DNA of 35,085 bases from Dehalococcoidia bacterium (GTDB lineage Bacteria > Chloroflexota > Dehalococcoidia > Dehalococcoidales > W111). Position 1 is the stretch's first letter; every line of letters starts with the position of its first letter. The stretch covers positions 55,467 to 90,551 of the forward strand of contig DUEU01000071.1 in NCBI GenBank assembly GCA_011191985.1. The letters run 5' to 3'. A program made the translations under genes and the position numbers. The notes below the pieces were generated by a model, which saw nothing but the letters and a program-made list of their open reading frames with translations, did no database searches and was not told the origin of the DNA. Of the stretch, positions 15,701 through 24,743 are shown piece after piece.

Positions 15701-15866
15701 ATAATATTCCAAGAGGTACAAAAATTGGCCAAAGTAGCGCGAGAAATGGTGGAACTTACGGGAATAAATGTTGACTAACTGCTGGGTTCGAGGTAGGCCG
15801 GCTATTATTATGCCATGCTGCCCATCCAGCGTGCTGCCTAATTCCTATTAAGAACTTTATAGCGGC

Positions 15867-16772
15867 TTAATACCGGGGCATACCATACCAGCCCTCCAGA
15901 ATTCTCAAGAACAGCAGCTCGTCACCGGAAAACGGCAATTCTAACGGTGCTGACAATCCACCCAGTAGCTTTTCAAGAAAGGAAGCCTGCGCACTGTACT
16001 CCTCGACTTGAGGCAAAGTGATGCCCGCTAGGCTGGCAGCAATGTTTACCGCTGTATCCAGGCCGCCCAGGTCATCTACCAGTCCCAGAGCTAGCGCCTG
16101 AGTCCCGGTATACAGTTGACCGGTAGCCAGTTCTGTTACCCGCTCGACCGGTAAATCTCTACCCTCAGCTACGGTATTTACAAATTGCCGGTATAAGTCA
16201 TCGCTTATATCCTGCATTATCTGTCGCTGCTCCTGAGTGAGTGGCCAGATACCCATATCCTTGTGCTCGCCTGATTTAATCGTCTCCAACTCTAATCCCA
16301 GCTTGTCCAATAACCCCTCTATGTAGATGAACTGGCTTATTACGCCGATGCTGCCGGTAAGAGTACTCGGGTTAGCTACAATGCTGTCTGCATAGGCTGA
16401 AATATAATAACCACCTGAGGCGGCTATGTCACCCATAGATACCACCACTGGCTTCCCCGTGTCCTCCTTAAAACGGCGTATCAGCGAAGCTATCTCCTGA
16501 GAAGCGGCTGCTGAACCCCCGGGGCTGTTTATGCGCAGTACAACAGCCTTGACCCCGCTGTCTCGTTCAGCCATTTTTAAATATTCCCCAACTAGCCTGG
16601 GGCTAATACCACCGGTTACCAGCAAGCCCTGCTGGCCTGATTCAGCAATAACCCCATTTAAGCGAATCACCGCCACTTTCTCTTTACCGATCATACAACT
16701 ACTCAGGGTAAATACCAGCATGAATACCGCTATTGTCACGAAGAGTACTTTCCATTTTCTGGTTTTCATCAT
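15867..16772 (-). CDS. sppA: Signal peptide peptidase SppA (S49), short form, lipoprotein
   Basis: Cleaves leftover signal peptides and membrane fragments. 301 residues, the short (67K-less) form that works as an oligomeric ring. An N-terminal hydrophobic segment ends in lipobox LSSC (Cys26). The fold motifs are INSPGGSAAAS (about 81-91), catalytic Ser119 in GDIAASGGYY, and Lys171 in SGEHKDMG, the S-K dyad of the Bacillus enzyme. RBS GGAGGAGGT precedes ATG ATG. It stands between the metallothionein and the osmoprotectant operon, opposite in direction to both. High confidence in family and activity; a lipoprotein anchor rather than a TM anchor is inferred from the LSSC box. Confidence 0.92.
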   Translation of the reverse strand: MMKTRKWKVLFVTIAVFMLVFTLSSCMIGKEKVAVIRLNGVIAESGQQGLLVTGGISPRLVGEYLKMAERDSGVKAVVLRINSPGGSAAASQEIASLIRRFKEDTGKPVVVSMGDIAASGGYYISAYADSIVANPSTLTGSIGVISQFIYIEGLLDKLGLELETIKSGEHKDMGIWPLTQEQRQIMQDISDDLYRQFVNTVAEGRDLPVERVTELATGQLYTGTQALALGLVDDLGGLDTAVNIAASLAGITLPQVEEYSAQASFLEKLLGGLSAPLELPFSGDELLFLRILEGWYGMPRY

Positions 16773-16857
16773 GTTATACCTCCTCCAAGCAATATAATAT
16801 CCAAGATTAATATATCATACTCAAAAATATTGCCCCGGCTCTACTTTCATCCCCAAA

Positions 16858-16896
16858 TGTCATAATTCGGTAACTTTTTTGATGACTATTTTATGA
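16858..16896 (+). promoter_or_regulatory. Promoter-like element, copy 2 (osmoprotectant operon)
   Basis: TGTCATAATTCGGTAAC (16858-16874), 14 bases, TTTTATGA (16889-16896). It lies 146 bp before the binding-protein gene. This is the best copy of the three. Confidence 0.58.
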
Positions 16897-17042
16897 CTAC
16901 TTAACACGCGCTACGTTAGGATAATATGAGTGGCAATATTTTGCACCCGAGTATGTACGGTATCGCCGACCACTCTTTTGATTACAAAGGAAAATATATA
17001 ATGTCATCGTAATGGAGGCCAAACTTAAACAGGGAGGGAGTT

Positions 17043-17981
17043 ATGAAAAAATTGGCAGGCATACTGGTAGTTGTGCTGGTGGCACTGACTATCGTAGTCT
17101 CTGGTTGCGCCGGCGGTGGTACGACGACCACTAAAGGCCCGGTCACCGTCGGTTCAAAGATTGATACCGAGGGAGCCCTGCTATCGCAGATGATTATTCT
17201 TATGCTAAGGGACAATGGTTTCGAAGCTATTGACAAATCTCAGTTCGGCCCGACTTCGGTGGTGCGCAAAGCGATTATCAGCGGTGAGCTTGATATTTAT
17301 CCGGAATATACCGGCAACGGTGCTTTCTTTTTTGACGAAGCCGACTCCCCCATCTGGAAGAGCGCCGAACAGGGGTACGAGAGGGTCAGGGAACTAGATA
17401 AAGAGGCAAACAATATCGTGTGGCTCACTCCGGCGCCAGCCAACAACACCTGGGCAATTGCCATACCGAAGACCCTGGCCGATGAAGAGGCCCTTACTTC
17501 TCTGGATGACTTTGCCGCCTATATCAACGGAGGCGGCTATGTCAAGCTGATTGGCTCCGAGGAGTTCGTCACCAGTCCGGCAGCGTTGCCCGCATTCCAG
17601 GAGGCTTATGGCTTCACTTTGGAACAGTCCCAGTTACTGGTAGTATCAAGCGGTGACACGGCGCAGACGGAAAGAGCGGCCGCGGAGGGCACCGACGGTA
17701 TCAATGCCGCCATGGCCTACGGCACAGACGGTGCACTGAGCGCCTTCAACCTGGTTGTTCTCTCTGACCCAAAGGGAGTTCAACCGGTTTACCAACCGGC
17801 GCCGATAGCCCGCAGTGAGGTCTATGATAAGTACCCTGAAATCGGCACGATGCTGGGGTCAGTATTCGAGAGCCTTGACCTGGTAACCCTCCAGACCCTG
17901 AACGGCCAGATTGCCGTTGAGGGACAGAACGCGACTGACGTGGCCAGGGATTACCTCACCACTCAAGGCTTCTTGAAGTAG
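17043..17981 (+). CDS. osmF: Osmoprotectant (glycine betaine/choline-type) ABC substrate-binding lipoprotein
   Basis: 312 residues with a signal peptide and lipobox VSGC (Cys22). The mature protein begins GPVTVGSKIDTEGALLSQMI and contains GELDIYPEYTGNG and the Trp/Tyr-rich region VWLTPAPANNTWAIA, the hallmarks of the OpuAC/OsmF/YehZ family that binds quaternary amines through an aromatic box. The protein captures ligand outside the membrane and hands it to the permease. RBS GGGAGG lies nine bases before ATG, and the unit starts behind a promoter-like element at 16858. It is first of four co-directional genes (binding protein, permease, ATPase, permease), the OsmU arrangement. Exact ligand cannot be read. 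Confidence 0.88.
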   Translation: MKKLAGILVVVLVALTIVVSGCAGGGTTTTKGPVTVGSKIDTEGALLSQMIILMLRDNGFEAIDKSQFGPTSVVRKAIISGELDIYPEYTGNGAFFFDEADSPIWKSAEQGYERVRELDKEANNIVWLTPAPANNTWAIAIPKTLADEEALTSLDDFAAYINGGGYVKLIGSEEFVTSPAALPAFQEAYGFTLEQSQLLVVSSGDTAQTERAAAEGTDGINAAMAYGTDGALSAFNLVVLSDPKGVQPVYQPAPIARSEVYDKYPEIGTMLGSVFESLDLVTLQTLNGQIAVEGQNATDVARDYLTTQGFLK

Positions 17982-18004
17982 CATCCGACCTTAGGTAACG
18001 GATA

Positions 18005-19183
18005 ATGCGGCGACTTATTAACCCTGACCGCGTAGCCCTCACTGGCTCTATCCTAGGGCTGGCTTCACTGCTACTCGGCTGGCTGACATTAAAGCCCAAC
18101 CGTCTGGCAGCGGGCACCAGCCTGAACCTTAGCGAGAGTCTTGGCCAGCCTGGGGCGATGGCCATTGTCGTATTATGGCTACTCTGCCTTGCCCTAAGCC
18201 TGGTCAAATTGAAGAGGGGACGTAGTATTGGGCTGGGTATTACCGCCAATATCCTGCTTATTCTCACCTTGGTACTGGTCGGTCTGGCGAGTGGACGTCT
18301 CCTTGAAGGAGAGCCGGCGGCAGCCAGGGTATCCCTTGGCACTGGCTTCTGGGTCACTCTGGCCGCGACATACACGGTGATATTCGCCGCTCGGCGGCTG
18401 CTGGATGGCTGGCATACCTGGCAGAACTTGGTCTCTTTCAGTGGGCTGGTGGTTTTGGCCTTTCTTCTCTCGGTTGGCTGGCTGAATAACATCTCGGTAA
18501 TGGAGGAGTTCAGCGGCTACCAACAGCGCTTCGTACAGGAATTGCTTCAGCATATGCGTTTGTTTGGCATCAGTGTCGCTATCGGTACGGTGATTGGCAT
18601 TCCACTAGGCATCTGGGCCACTCGTAAAAAGCACGCCGAAAAACCGGTGTTCTTTACTACCAGCATAGTGCAGACGATACCCAGCCTGGCCCTTTTCGGC
18701 CTGTTAATAGCGCCGCTTTCGGCAATATCTTTCGCCTTTCCAGTACTGAGGGACATTGGTATCAGGGGGGTTGGCATTACGCCAGCCATTATCGCCCTGA
18801 CTATTTATTCACTGCTGCCGGTAGTACGTAACACCTATGTCGGCATACGCCAGGTAGACCCGGCGGCAATAGATGCCGGGCTGGGCATGGGGATGAGCCG
18901 CTGGCAGGTATTTCGCAGGGTAGAGGCACCTTTAGCGGCCCCCCTGGTCTTAGAAGGTGTCCGGACAGCATCAGTACAGGCGGTGGGGCTTGCTACGGTA
19001 GCCGCTCTTATTGGCGCCGGCGGGTTGGGCTGGTTTGTTTTCCGGGGAATCGGTCAGGCAGCCCCTGACCTGATTGTCCTGGGGGCAATACCGGTGATTA
19101 TTCTGGCCTTGCTGGTGGATGCCCTGATGCGAACGATAGTACGGCTGGGTACGCCTAAAGGGCTGGGGGGAGAGAGACGGTGA
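18005..19183 (+). CDS. Osmoprotectant ABC transporter permease (YehY type)
   Basis: 392 residues. The N-terminal third (to about 165) has four or more TM helices outside the transporter core, as in YehY. The C-terminal BPD_transp_1 domain carries the EAA loop GMSRWQVFRRVEAPLAAPLVLEG, where the ATPase docks, and has about six helices. It follows the binding-protein gene by 23 bp and overlaps the ATPase start (GTGA at 19180). The GTG/TGA overlap couples its translation to the next gene. Confidence 0.87.
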   Translation: MRRLINPDRVALTGSILGLASLLLGWLTLKPNRLAAGTSLNLSESLGQPGAMAIVVLWLLCLALSLVKLKRGRSIGLGITANILLILTLVLVGLASGRLLEGEPAAARVSLGTGFWVTLAATYTVIFAARRLLDGWHTWQNLVSFSGLVVLAFLLSVGWLNNISVMEEFSGYQQRFVQELLQHMRLFGISVAIGTVIGIPLGIWATRKKHAEKPVFFTTSIVQTIPSLALFGLLIAPLSAISFAFPVLRDIGIRGVGITPAIIALTIYSLLPVVRNTYVGIRQVDPAAIDAGLGMGMSRWQVFRRVEAPLAAPLVLEGVRTASVQAVGLATVAALIGAGGLGWFVFRGIGQAAPDLIVLGAIPVIILALLVDALMRTIVRLGTPKGLGGERR

Positions 19184-20277
19184 TACGTTTAGAGCAGGTA
19201 ACCAAGCGCTATGGCGAGACCACCGCCGTGAACCAGCTTTCCCTCGAAATTGGCAAGGGAGAAGTCTGTGTCCTCATCGGGCCATCGGGCTGTGGCAAGA
19301 CGACAACACTGCGGATGATAAACCGTCTCATCGAGCCGACGGCGGGGCGGATTTTCATCGACGGACGTGACACGGCCACTGTTGACGCCGAGAAGCTGCG
19401 TCTGTCCATCGGCTATGCCATTCAGAGTGTTGGCCTGTTCCCGCACATGACCGTTTTTAACAATATCGCGGTGGTGCCGCAGCTCCTGCTCTGGGAGAAT
19501 AACCGCATCGTCCGACGTGTTGGAGAACTGCTGGAACTTGTCGGCCTTGAACCCGCCGATTATATCAGGAAATATCCCAGTCAGCTCTCCGGTGGGGAAG
19601 CGCAGCGCATTGGAGTAGCCCGAGCTCTGGCCGCTGACCCGCCTATTCTGCTTATGGACGAACCCTTTGGCGCAGTCGACCCACTTACCCGCGAGAGACT
19701 GCAGGCCCAGTTCATCCATATTCAGAAGGAAGTGAATAAGACCATCGTTCTGGTAACCCATGACCTCGACGAGGCCATCCGCCTGGCCGACCGGATTGCT
19801 ATTATGGAGTCAGGCAGGCTGGTACAGTATGACTCGCCAGAGATAATTCTTTCCCGACCGGGCAGCAAGTTTGTCCGTGATTTTGTCGGTGCGGACCGGG
19901 CCCTGAAGCGCCTTTCCCGCATCAGTGTCAAGGACTTCATTAAACCGGCGGCAGCAGTGAATGTTAACCAGCCGAAAAAAGAGGCATTGGCCTCGGCAGC
20001 AGGCCACCGCTGGCTATGGGTAGTTGACGATGACGAGCAACTCATTGGCTGGGTTGACACAAAAACCCTGATGCAGTCCGTTTCCACTAAGGAAGCCATG
20101 GACGAAGGCGACGCGGTTAAAATCTCCATATTGGAGAGCGCTACCCTCCGGGAAGCCCTATCACGTATGCTGGAGCTCGGGTTCAAGCACATCCCCGTGG
20201 TTGATGACAGTCAACGACTCATCGGTGAAGTGGCCCTGGGCGACATTGAGGCAGCGACAGCCGAGGGGAAAGGATAG
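19180..20277 (+). CDS. Osmoprotectant ABC transporter ATPase with tandem CBS domains
   Basis: 365 residues, GTG start overlapping the upstream stop. Walker A GPSGCGKTT, signature LSGGEAQRIGVARAL, Walker B ILLMDEPFGAVD and the H-loop VTHD are complete. After residue 245 come two CBS domains (about 250-300 and 305-360), ending HIPVVDDSQRLIGEVALGDI. In OpuA/OsmV-type transporters these sense ionic strength or nucleotides and gate transport. The first CBS repeat is weaker. Powers the two permeases encoded on either side. Confidence 0.92.
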   Translation: MIRLEQVTKRYGETTAVNQLSLEIGKGEVCVLIGPSGCGKTTTLRMINRLIEPTAGRIFIDGRDTATVDAEKLRLSIGYAIQSVGLFPHMTVFNNIAVVPQLLLWENNRIVRRVGELLELVGLEPADYIRKYPSQLSGGEAQRIGVARALAADPPILLMDEPFGAVDPLTRERLQAQFIHIQKEVNKTIVLVTHDLDEAIRLADRIAIMESGRLVQYDSPEIILSRPGSKFVRDFVGADRALKRLSRISVKDFIKPAAAVNVNQPKKEALASAAGHRWLWVVDDDEQLIGWVDTKTLMQSVSTKEAMDEGDAVKISILESATLREALSRMLELGFKHIPVVDDSQRLIGEVALGDIEAATAEGKG

Positions 20278-20280
20278 ACA

Positions 20281-21030
20281 ATGCCCAGTAAGAAGACCAG
20301 GCGGTGGTTTATCCTGGGTGTGGCGCTGGTGGCTTTCGTAGTTCTCATTGCCAACACCGGACTGTGGGAGACTGGCCTCCGTTTCCTTTTCCCCGGGGAG
20401 ACCACCGTAATACACCCGCGCGCCAGCCTGTTGGTTCTTGTCTGGGAGCATATCCAGCTGGTCGCTATCTCCAGCGGCATAACCATTATCCTCGGCATTC
20501 CGCTGGGAATATGGGTAAGTCGCCCCAGCGGCCGCGACTTCTTACCGATAGTCACTGATATCACCTCCTTCGGCCAGACCTTTCCGCCGGTAGCGGTTCT
20601 GGCCCTGGCAGTGCCGGTACTCGGTTTTGGCCTGATGCCTACCATAGCTGCCCTTTTCCTCTATGGCCTCCTTCCTGTTGTCCGCAATACCATTGCCGGC
20701 CTGCATGCGGTACCTTCCGACCTTCTCGATGCCGCCTATGGCATGGGCATGAGCCGACTGCAGGCGTTGTTTCGGGTAGAACTGCCGCTCTCGGCTCGGG
20801 TCATTCTGGCCGGGGTGCGCGTATCAGTCATCATTAACATCGGGACGGCCATGATAGGTGCTGTAATTGGCGCCGGCGGACTTGGCTCCCCCATCATCGC
20901 CGGGCTGGTGCGGGACAACCTTGCCTTTATCATTGAAGGGGCACTGCCGGCTGCCTTGCTGGCTATCCTCGCTGACCAGTTTCTGACCAATATAGAAAAT
21001 AGTCTCGCATATACAAATGAGCCAGTTTAG
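20281..21030 (+). CDS. Osmoprotectant ABC transporter permease (YehW type)
   Basis: 249 residues with about six TM helices and the EAA loop GMGMSRLQALFRVELPLSARVIL. It is the second, shorter permease of the OsmU system, starting three bases after the ATPase stop. It ends 50 bp before a new promoter-like element, and no terminator hairpin is evident. Family is secure; heterodimer formation with the longer permease is inferred from gene order. Confidence 0.88.
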   Translation: MPSKKTRRWFILGVALVAFVVLIANTGLWETGLRFLFPGETTVIHPRASLLVLVWEHIQLVAISSGITIILGIPLGIWVSRPSGRDFLPIVTDITSFGQTFPPVAVLALAVPVLGFGLMPTIAALFLYGLLPVVRNTIAGLHAVPSDLLDAAYGMGMSRLQALFRVELPLSARVILAGVRVSVIINIGTAMIGAVIGAGGLGSPIIAGLVRDNLAFIIEGALPAALLAILADQFLTNIENSLAYTNEPV

Positions 21031-21066
21031 CTTGACAACGGGGACTGCCCTTGCTATCTTGTTAAA

Positions 21067-21106
21067 TGTCATAAATTTGGTAATCTTCTGGTGGCTGATT
21101 TTATGA
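21067..21106 (+). promoter_or_regulatory. Promoter-like element, copy 3 (NEW3-domain protein)
   Basis: TGTCATAAATTTGGTAAT (21067-21084), 14 bases, TTTTATGA (21099-21106). One extra base lies in the upstream AT block; the spacing from GGTAAT onward is as in copies 1 and 2. It lies 36 bp before ATG 21142, so the leader would be short. Confidence 0.5.
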
Positions 21107-21141
21107 TTTTTCAACATGTGAACGGCTACTATCCTTTCAGA

Positions 21142-21654
21142 ATGAGAAAAGGCAGTAAATATCTATGGTTTCTGTTGGTGGTTATAGCCTTCATGGTTCT
21201 GGTACCGTCAGGTCAGGTTACCGCTCAGGAAGATAGATTTGAACTGGTATTAAGAGTACTACCTGGCTATTACTATAGAGAGATAACCGCTGGCGAAGAA
21301 AGCACCCTGTACCTGGCAATCAGTAATATTGGCAATCAAGCGGTTAAGGATATCAGATTGATTTCGGACCACCCCAGAGGGTGGCATGTCGACTTGAGAC
21401 CAGATAGCATAGATTACCTTGGTGCCGGCAGCTCTCAGACCATTGATGTGAGCGTGACAGCTCCGTCCGGGACGGAGCGGGGGGAATATACGCTGACGAT
21501 TGTTGCTGAAGCCAGCCAGACGCGCACGGCAACGAGCACGGTGGTGCGAGTGGAGAGTGCCTTTTCCCTCTGGCTCTGGATTGGAGTCGGGCTGGCCATC
21601 TTGGTAATCGCTATCTTTGTAATGGTATATCTTCGTCTCGGGCGAGAACGGTAA
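21142..21654 (+). CDS. Secreted membrane protein with a NEW3-type beta-sandwich
   Basis: 170 residues from ATG 21142. A longer frame from GTG 21091 would overlap the promoter-like element and place extra residues before the signal peptide, so the shorter start is chosen; neither has a good ribosome site. Signal peptide (about 5-30, ending VTAQ), then an Ig-like domain (about 35-135: TLYLAISNIGNQAVKDIRLI, WHVDLRPDSIDYLGAGSSQTIDVSV) of the NPCBM-associated NEW3 kind, then a C-terminal TM helix (about 143-163) with tail RLGRER. The domain faces outside. Like the cohesin protein, it is a surface beta-sandwich anchored at its C-terminus. Function is unknown. Confidence 0.72.
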   Translation: MRKGSKYLWFLLVVIAFMVLVPSGQVTAQEDRFELVLRVLPGYYYREITAGEESTLYLAISNIGNQAVKDIRLISDHPRGWHVDLRPDSIDYLGAGSSQTIDVSVTAPSGTERGEYTLTIVAEASQTRTATSTVVRVESAFSLWLWIGVGLAILVIAIFVMVYLRLGRER

Positions 21655-21678
21655 TCTTATACTGTTGGAGGCATGAAT

Positions 21679-22080
21679 ATGATCGAACGAGTCCATGAGC
21701 ATATTATCGGCGAGCTGGGCACGAATACTCGCACTGACACTATCTTTGTTCTTACTGCCATCTTGCTGAACCTGATAACACTGGGTATCAATTCCGGGAT
21801 TGCCTCTTCGAATAATAATGGCACTCAGACAATCGTCATGTTCACTTTTGTAGTCCTCATAATAGTTGTCAACTTGGTTGCCGAAATCGGGCTGATCCGG
21901 GGCCGGCAAATGAGGAAGAAACTGCTTGATGGATTACTCAAAATGTATAGAGACCAGGGCGTGGAGGGTTACTACGACCCTACCCTTCTCAGTGACTATA
22001 CGACAAGATATAATTTGTTCATGTTGGCGGTTCTCGTTACCGGTCTGATCGCCATAGTTATTCCTTTTATCATCCGCTGA
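21679..22080 (+). CDS. Small hypothetical membrane protein (about 133 aa)
   Basis: Starts at ATG 21679, seven bases after GGAGG; ATG 21673 is too close to that site. Three TM segments: about 22-42, 53-73 and 112-132. Between the second and third lies a charged soluble stretch (RGRQMRKKLLDGLLKMYRDQGVEGYYD). Acidic/polar N-terminus (ERVHEHIIGELGTNTRTD). It follows the NEW3-domain gene by 24 bp and is probably co-transcribed. I do not recognise the family. Confidence 0.68.
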   Translation: MIERVHEHIIGELGTNTRTDTIFVLTAILLNLITLGINSGIASSNNNGTQTIVMFTFVVLIIVVNLVAEIGLIRGRQMRKKLLDGLLKMYRDQGVEGYYDPTLLSDYTTRYNLFMLAVLVTGLIAIVIPFIIR

Positions 22081-22281
22081 TGTGATGCGTCGGGTCTCCA
22101 GTAAGAATTGTTAGACGGTAAGACTGGCGTTGATTGACAGGATATAGGTAGGCCATCCCCGAAAAACCCGTTTGCCGTCTGATGCCCGAAGCTTTCTAGC
22201 TCTTAAAAACGCCCACTGGCTCATTGCATGAGTCATATGCGGCTGATAAAATGTATATTACTATAATGGGATAACAGGTCA

Positions 22282-23010
22282 ATGGCCACAGAATATTATA
22301 TTGGGACATCAGGCTGGCACTATGACCACTGGCGGGAGACTTTCTACCCTGAAGGTTTGGCCAAGCCGAGGTGGCTCGAGTTCTATTCCGGCCATTTTTC
22401 TACGGTGGAGCTTAATAATAGCTTCTATCACCTTCCTTCTGAGAAAGCGTTTGCTAACTGGAATAATTCCTCTCCTTCTGGATTTGTATTTTCCGTTAAG
22501 GTGAGCCGTTTTATTACCCATGTAAAGAGACTTAGAGATACCACTGAACCGGTGGCCAATTTCATGTCTCGAGCTCGGCTTCTGGAGAAGAAGCTGGGCC
22601 CCTTACTCTACCAGCTCCCCCAGAGCATGAGGTATGATGCCCAAAGACTGGAGGATTTTTTGAAGATTATCCCCGGTGATGTTAGTCACGCGTTTGAATT
22701 TCGACACAATTCCTGGTTCGATGATCGGGTATTCAATCTATTACGCCGCTACAATGTTGGCCTCTGCATCTATGATATGCCCGATTTCCGTACGCCGCTG
22801 GTGACCACGTCCGATTTCTCTTATATACGTTTTCATGGTAGCCGTTGGCTCTACAGCAGCGGCTACTCTGACGAGGAACTGGAGGATTGGGCTCAGAAGA
22901 TTAATGAGCTGGGTGTCACCAAAGTCTATGTCTACTTCAATAATGATGCTGAGGGATTTGCTATTGAGAATGCGTTAAAGCTGAAGAGCCTACTGGGAGT
23001 GTCCAGCTAA
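22282..23010 (+). CDS. DUF72 (YecE-like) TIM-barrel protein
   Basis: 242 residues beginning YYIGTSGWHYDHWRETFYPEGL, the DUF72 signature, followed by the STVELNNSFYHLPSEKAF motif and FRHNSWF, then VYVYFNNDAEGFA near the end (YxYFNND is the family's C-terminal mark). The family adopts a TIM-barrel shape and has no settled biochemical role. It has no good ribosome site (AGGTCA before ATG). A TATAAT-like hexamer (22262) lies 15 bp upstream of the start without a clear -35. Single gene. Confidence 0.9.
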   Translation: MATEYYIGTSGWHYDHWRETFYPEGLAKPRWLEFYSGHFSTVELNNSFYHLPSEKAFANWNNSSPSGFVFSVKVSRFITHVKRLRDTTEPVANFMSRARLLEKKLGPLLYQLPQSMRYDAQRLEDFLKIIPGDVSHAFEFRHNSWFDDRVFNLLRRYNVGLCIYDMPDFRTPLVTTSDFSYIRFHGSRWLYSSGYSDEELEDWAQKINELGVTKVYVYFNNDAEGFAIENALKLKSLLGVSS

Positions 23011-23100
23011 CGATTGAATTAGCAGAATCATCATTGTTGACTAAGATTGATTTCGGGTGCAGTAAGTCTGGTATACTAGAACTGTAAGGTGTTATCAGCC

Positions 23101-23265
23101 ATGGAACCACCCTGGACGCATAGAATAAGCCTGAGGTTTAAAAAAGCACTGGGCATGAACATATTTCTTTGTGACAAGTGCAAATGGAACTGGCGTGGGG
23201 CCTGCCGCAGCCCGGCCCGTCCCAATGCTACCTGGTGTCCTGACTATAAGAAACGGGGCCGGTAG
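23101..23265 (+). CDS. Small Cys protein (54 aa)
   Basis: A 54-residue basic protein with four cysteines: CDKC, then CRSPARPNATWC, each about 10 residues apart, ending PDYKKRGR. This could be a zinc-binding knuckle (CxxC-x7-C-x10-C). Aromatic and basic residues around the Cys pairs (KWNWRG, TWCPDY) suggest a nucleic-acid or protein-binding role, but no function is known. No strong ribosome site is visible. It ends three bases before the convergent thiolase gene's last codon. Short genes like this are easily missed. Confidence 0.55.
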   Translation: MEPPWTHRISLRFKKALGMNIFLCDKCKWNWRGACRSPARPNATWCPDYKKRGR

Positions 23266-23268
23266 CTT

Positions 23269-24594
23269 TTACCTCTCTAGTACCATGGCCATTCCCTGAC
23301 CACCACCGATGCACAGCGTTGCCAGACCGAGATGACCGTCTTTCCTCTCCAGCTCATGTACTAGTGTCACTAGTATTCTGGCCCCGGTGCAGCCGATGGG
23401 GTGACCCAGCGATATGCCTGAGCCGTAGGGATTGATCTTTTCGCAGCCAGGCTGACAGAACTCCTGGCTTTCGCCGTAGCTGGGTATATCAAGTTCCCTC
23501 ATGCAGGCAATCGCCTGGGAGGCAAAGGCTTCATTCAGTTCAATGGTGTCGAAGTCTTTGATACTATAACCCGTCTGCTTCATTACCTTGCGTGTTGCCG
23601 GTACCGGGCCGAGACCCATAAACTGTTGGTCAACACCCCCGGCAGCGTAGGCCTTTATGGTAGCCCTGATGGGCAGACCGTTCTTCTCGGCGTACTCCCG
23701 TGATGTAATAAGTAGGGCCGCGGCGGCATCGTTTATCCCCGAGGCGTTGCCGGCGGTAACTGTACCGTCCTTGGTAAAGGCTGGCGGGAGACTGCCCATC
23801 TTCTCGGCACTGGTTTCCATTGGTCTCTCATCGGTGTCAAAAACAAGCGGTGGCCCTTTGCGCTGCGGTATTTCAACCGGTACAATTTCTTCCTCGAAGA
23901 TGCCTTCTTTTATTGCCCTGAGTGCCCGATGGTGGCTTTCGGCACCCACCTCGTCCTGCTCTCGCCGGGAGATTTTATAGTCTCTGGCGATGTTCTCCGC
24001 GGTTATGCCCATGTGGTAACCGTAAAAAATCTCGAACAGCCCGTCGTAGACCATGGTATCGATAAGTTCGGCTTTGGAGCTGACGTCCATACGGTATCCC
24101 CAGCGTGCCTTGGGTAACACATAGGGGACATGGCTCATTGCCTCCATGCCGCCGGCAATTATACAGTCCGCGTCGCCGGCCCTTATCGCTTGTGCCGCCA
24201 GGGCCACTGCTTTCATGCCTGAGGCGCATATCTTGTTGACGGTGGTCACGTTGGTTTCCTGGGGTACGCCGGCCCTGAGACTGGCCTGCCGGCCGGTGTT
24301 CTGCCCTTGTCCGGCCTGGATAACATTGCCCATAATAACTTCATCTATCTCTATCCCTGGCAGGCTTTCGTCCCAGTCCATGTACTTTTGTTCAATGGGG
24401 CTCCTGTCGATGTCTCTTAAAATCGAGGGCCTTATTCCCTTTACTGCCTCCGAGACTACTGGCCGTCTGCCGATTCTGTTCAGCACCCCTTTTATGACGA
24501 CCTTACCCAGGTCCATAACCTCAATATCTCGCAGACTGCCGCCAAAACTCCCTATCGCCGTTCTCACGCCGCTGACAATTACCGGTTCCGCCAT
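23269..24594 (-). CDS. Thiolase family protein (acetyl-CoA acetyltransferase)
   Basis: 441 residues. Active-site Cys123 in KICASGMKA, NEAFASQA, His398 in GHPIGCTGAR and Cys428 in CIGGGQGMAMV are all present, so it should be active in condensation or cleavage of acyl-CoAs. It is about 45 residues longer than usual thiolases; the extra stretch (about 43-80, Arg/Pro-rich then SPIEQKYMDWDE) sits in an N-terminal loop. AAGGAGGT precedes ATG. It is followed in the same direction by no gene within 3' reach, and preceded by the enoyl-CoA hydratase 149 bp upstream, so a beta-oxidation-like pathway is likely. Confidence 0.9.
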   Translation of the reverse strand: MAEPVIVSGVRTAIGSFGGSLRDIEVMDLGKVVIKGVLNRIGRRPVVSEAVKGIRPSILRDIDRSPIEQKYMDWDESLPGIEIDEVIMGNVIQAGQGQNTGRQASLRAGVPQETNVTTVNKICASGMKAVALAAQAIRAGDADCIIAGGMEAMSHVPYVLPKARWGYRMDVSSKAELIDTMVYDGLFEIFYGYHMGITAENIARDYKISRREQDEVGAESHHRALRAIKEGIFEEEIVPVEIPQRKGPPLVFDTDERPMETSAEKMGSLPPAFTKDGTVTAGNASGINDAAAALLITSREYAEKNGLPIRATIKAYAAGGVDQQFMGLGPVPATRKVMKQTGYSIKDFDTIELNEAFASQAIACMRELDIPSYGESQEFCQPGCEKINPYGSGISLGHPIGCTGARILVTLVHELERKDGHLGLATLCIGGGQGMAMVLER

Positions 24595-24743
24595 TGGTTT
24601 ACCTCCTTCTCGTATTGTTCTCTTTCTATTTTATGTTCTACGTGAATTGTGCCCGGCTCATTTTCACGAATAACACGCCAGTGCACAGCGCAGACAATAA
24701 ATGGTCGTTTCCGCTTTTTTAACGAATTGCCAGTGAGGGTTGT

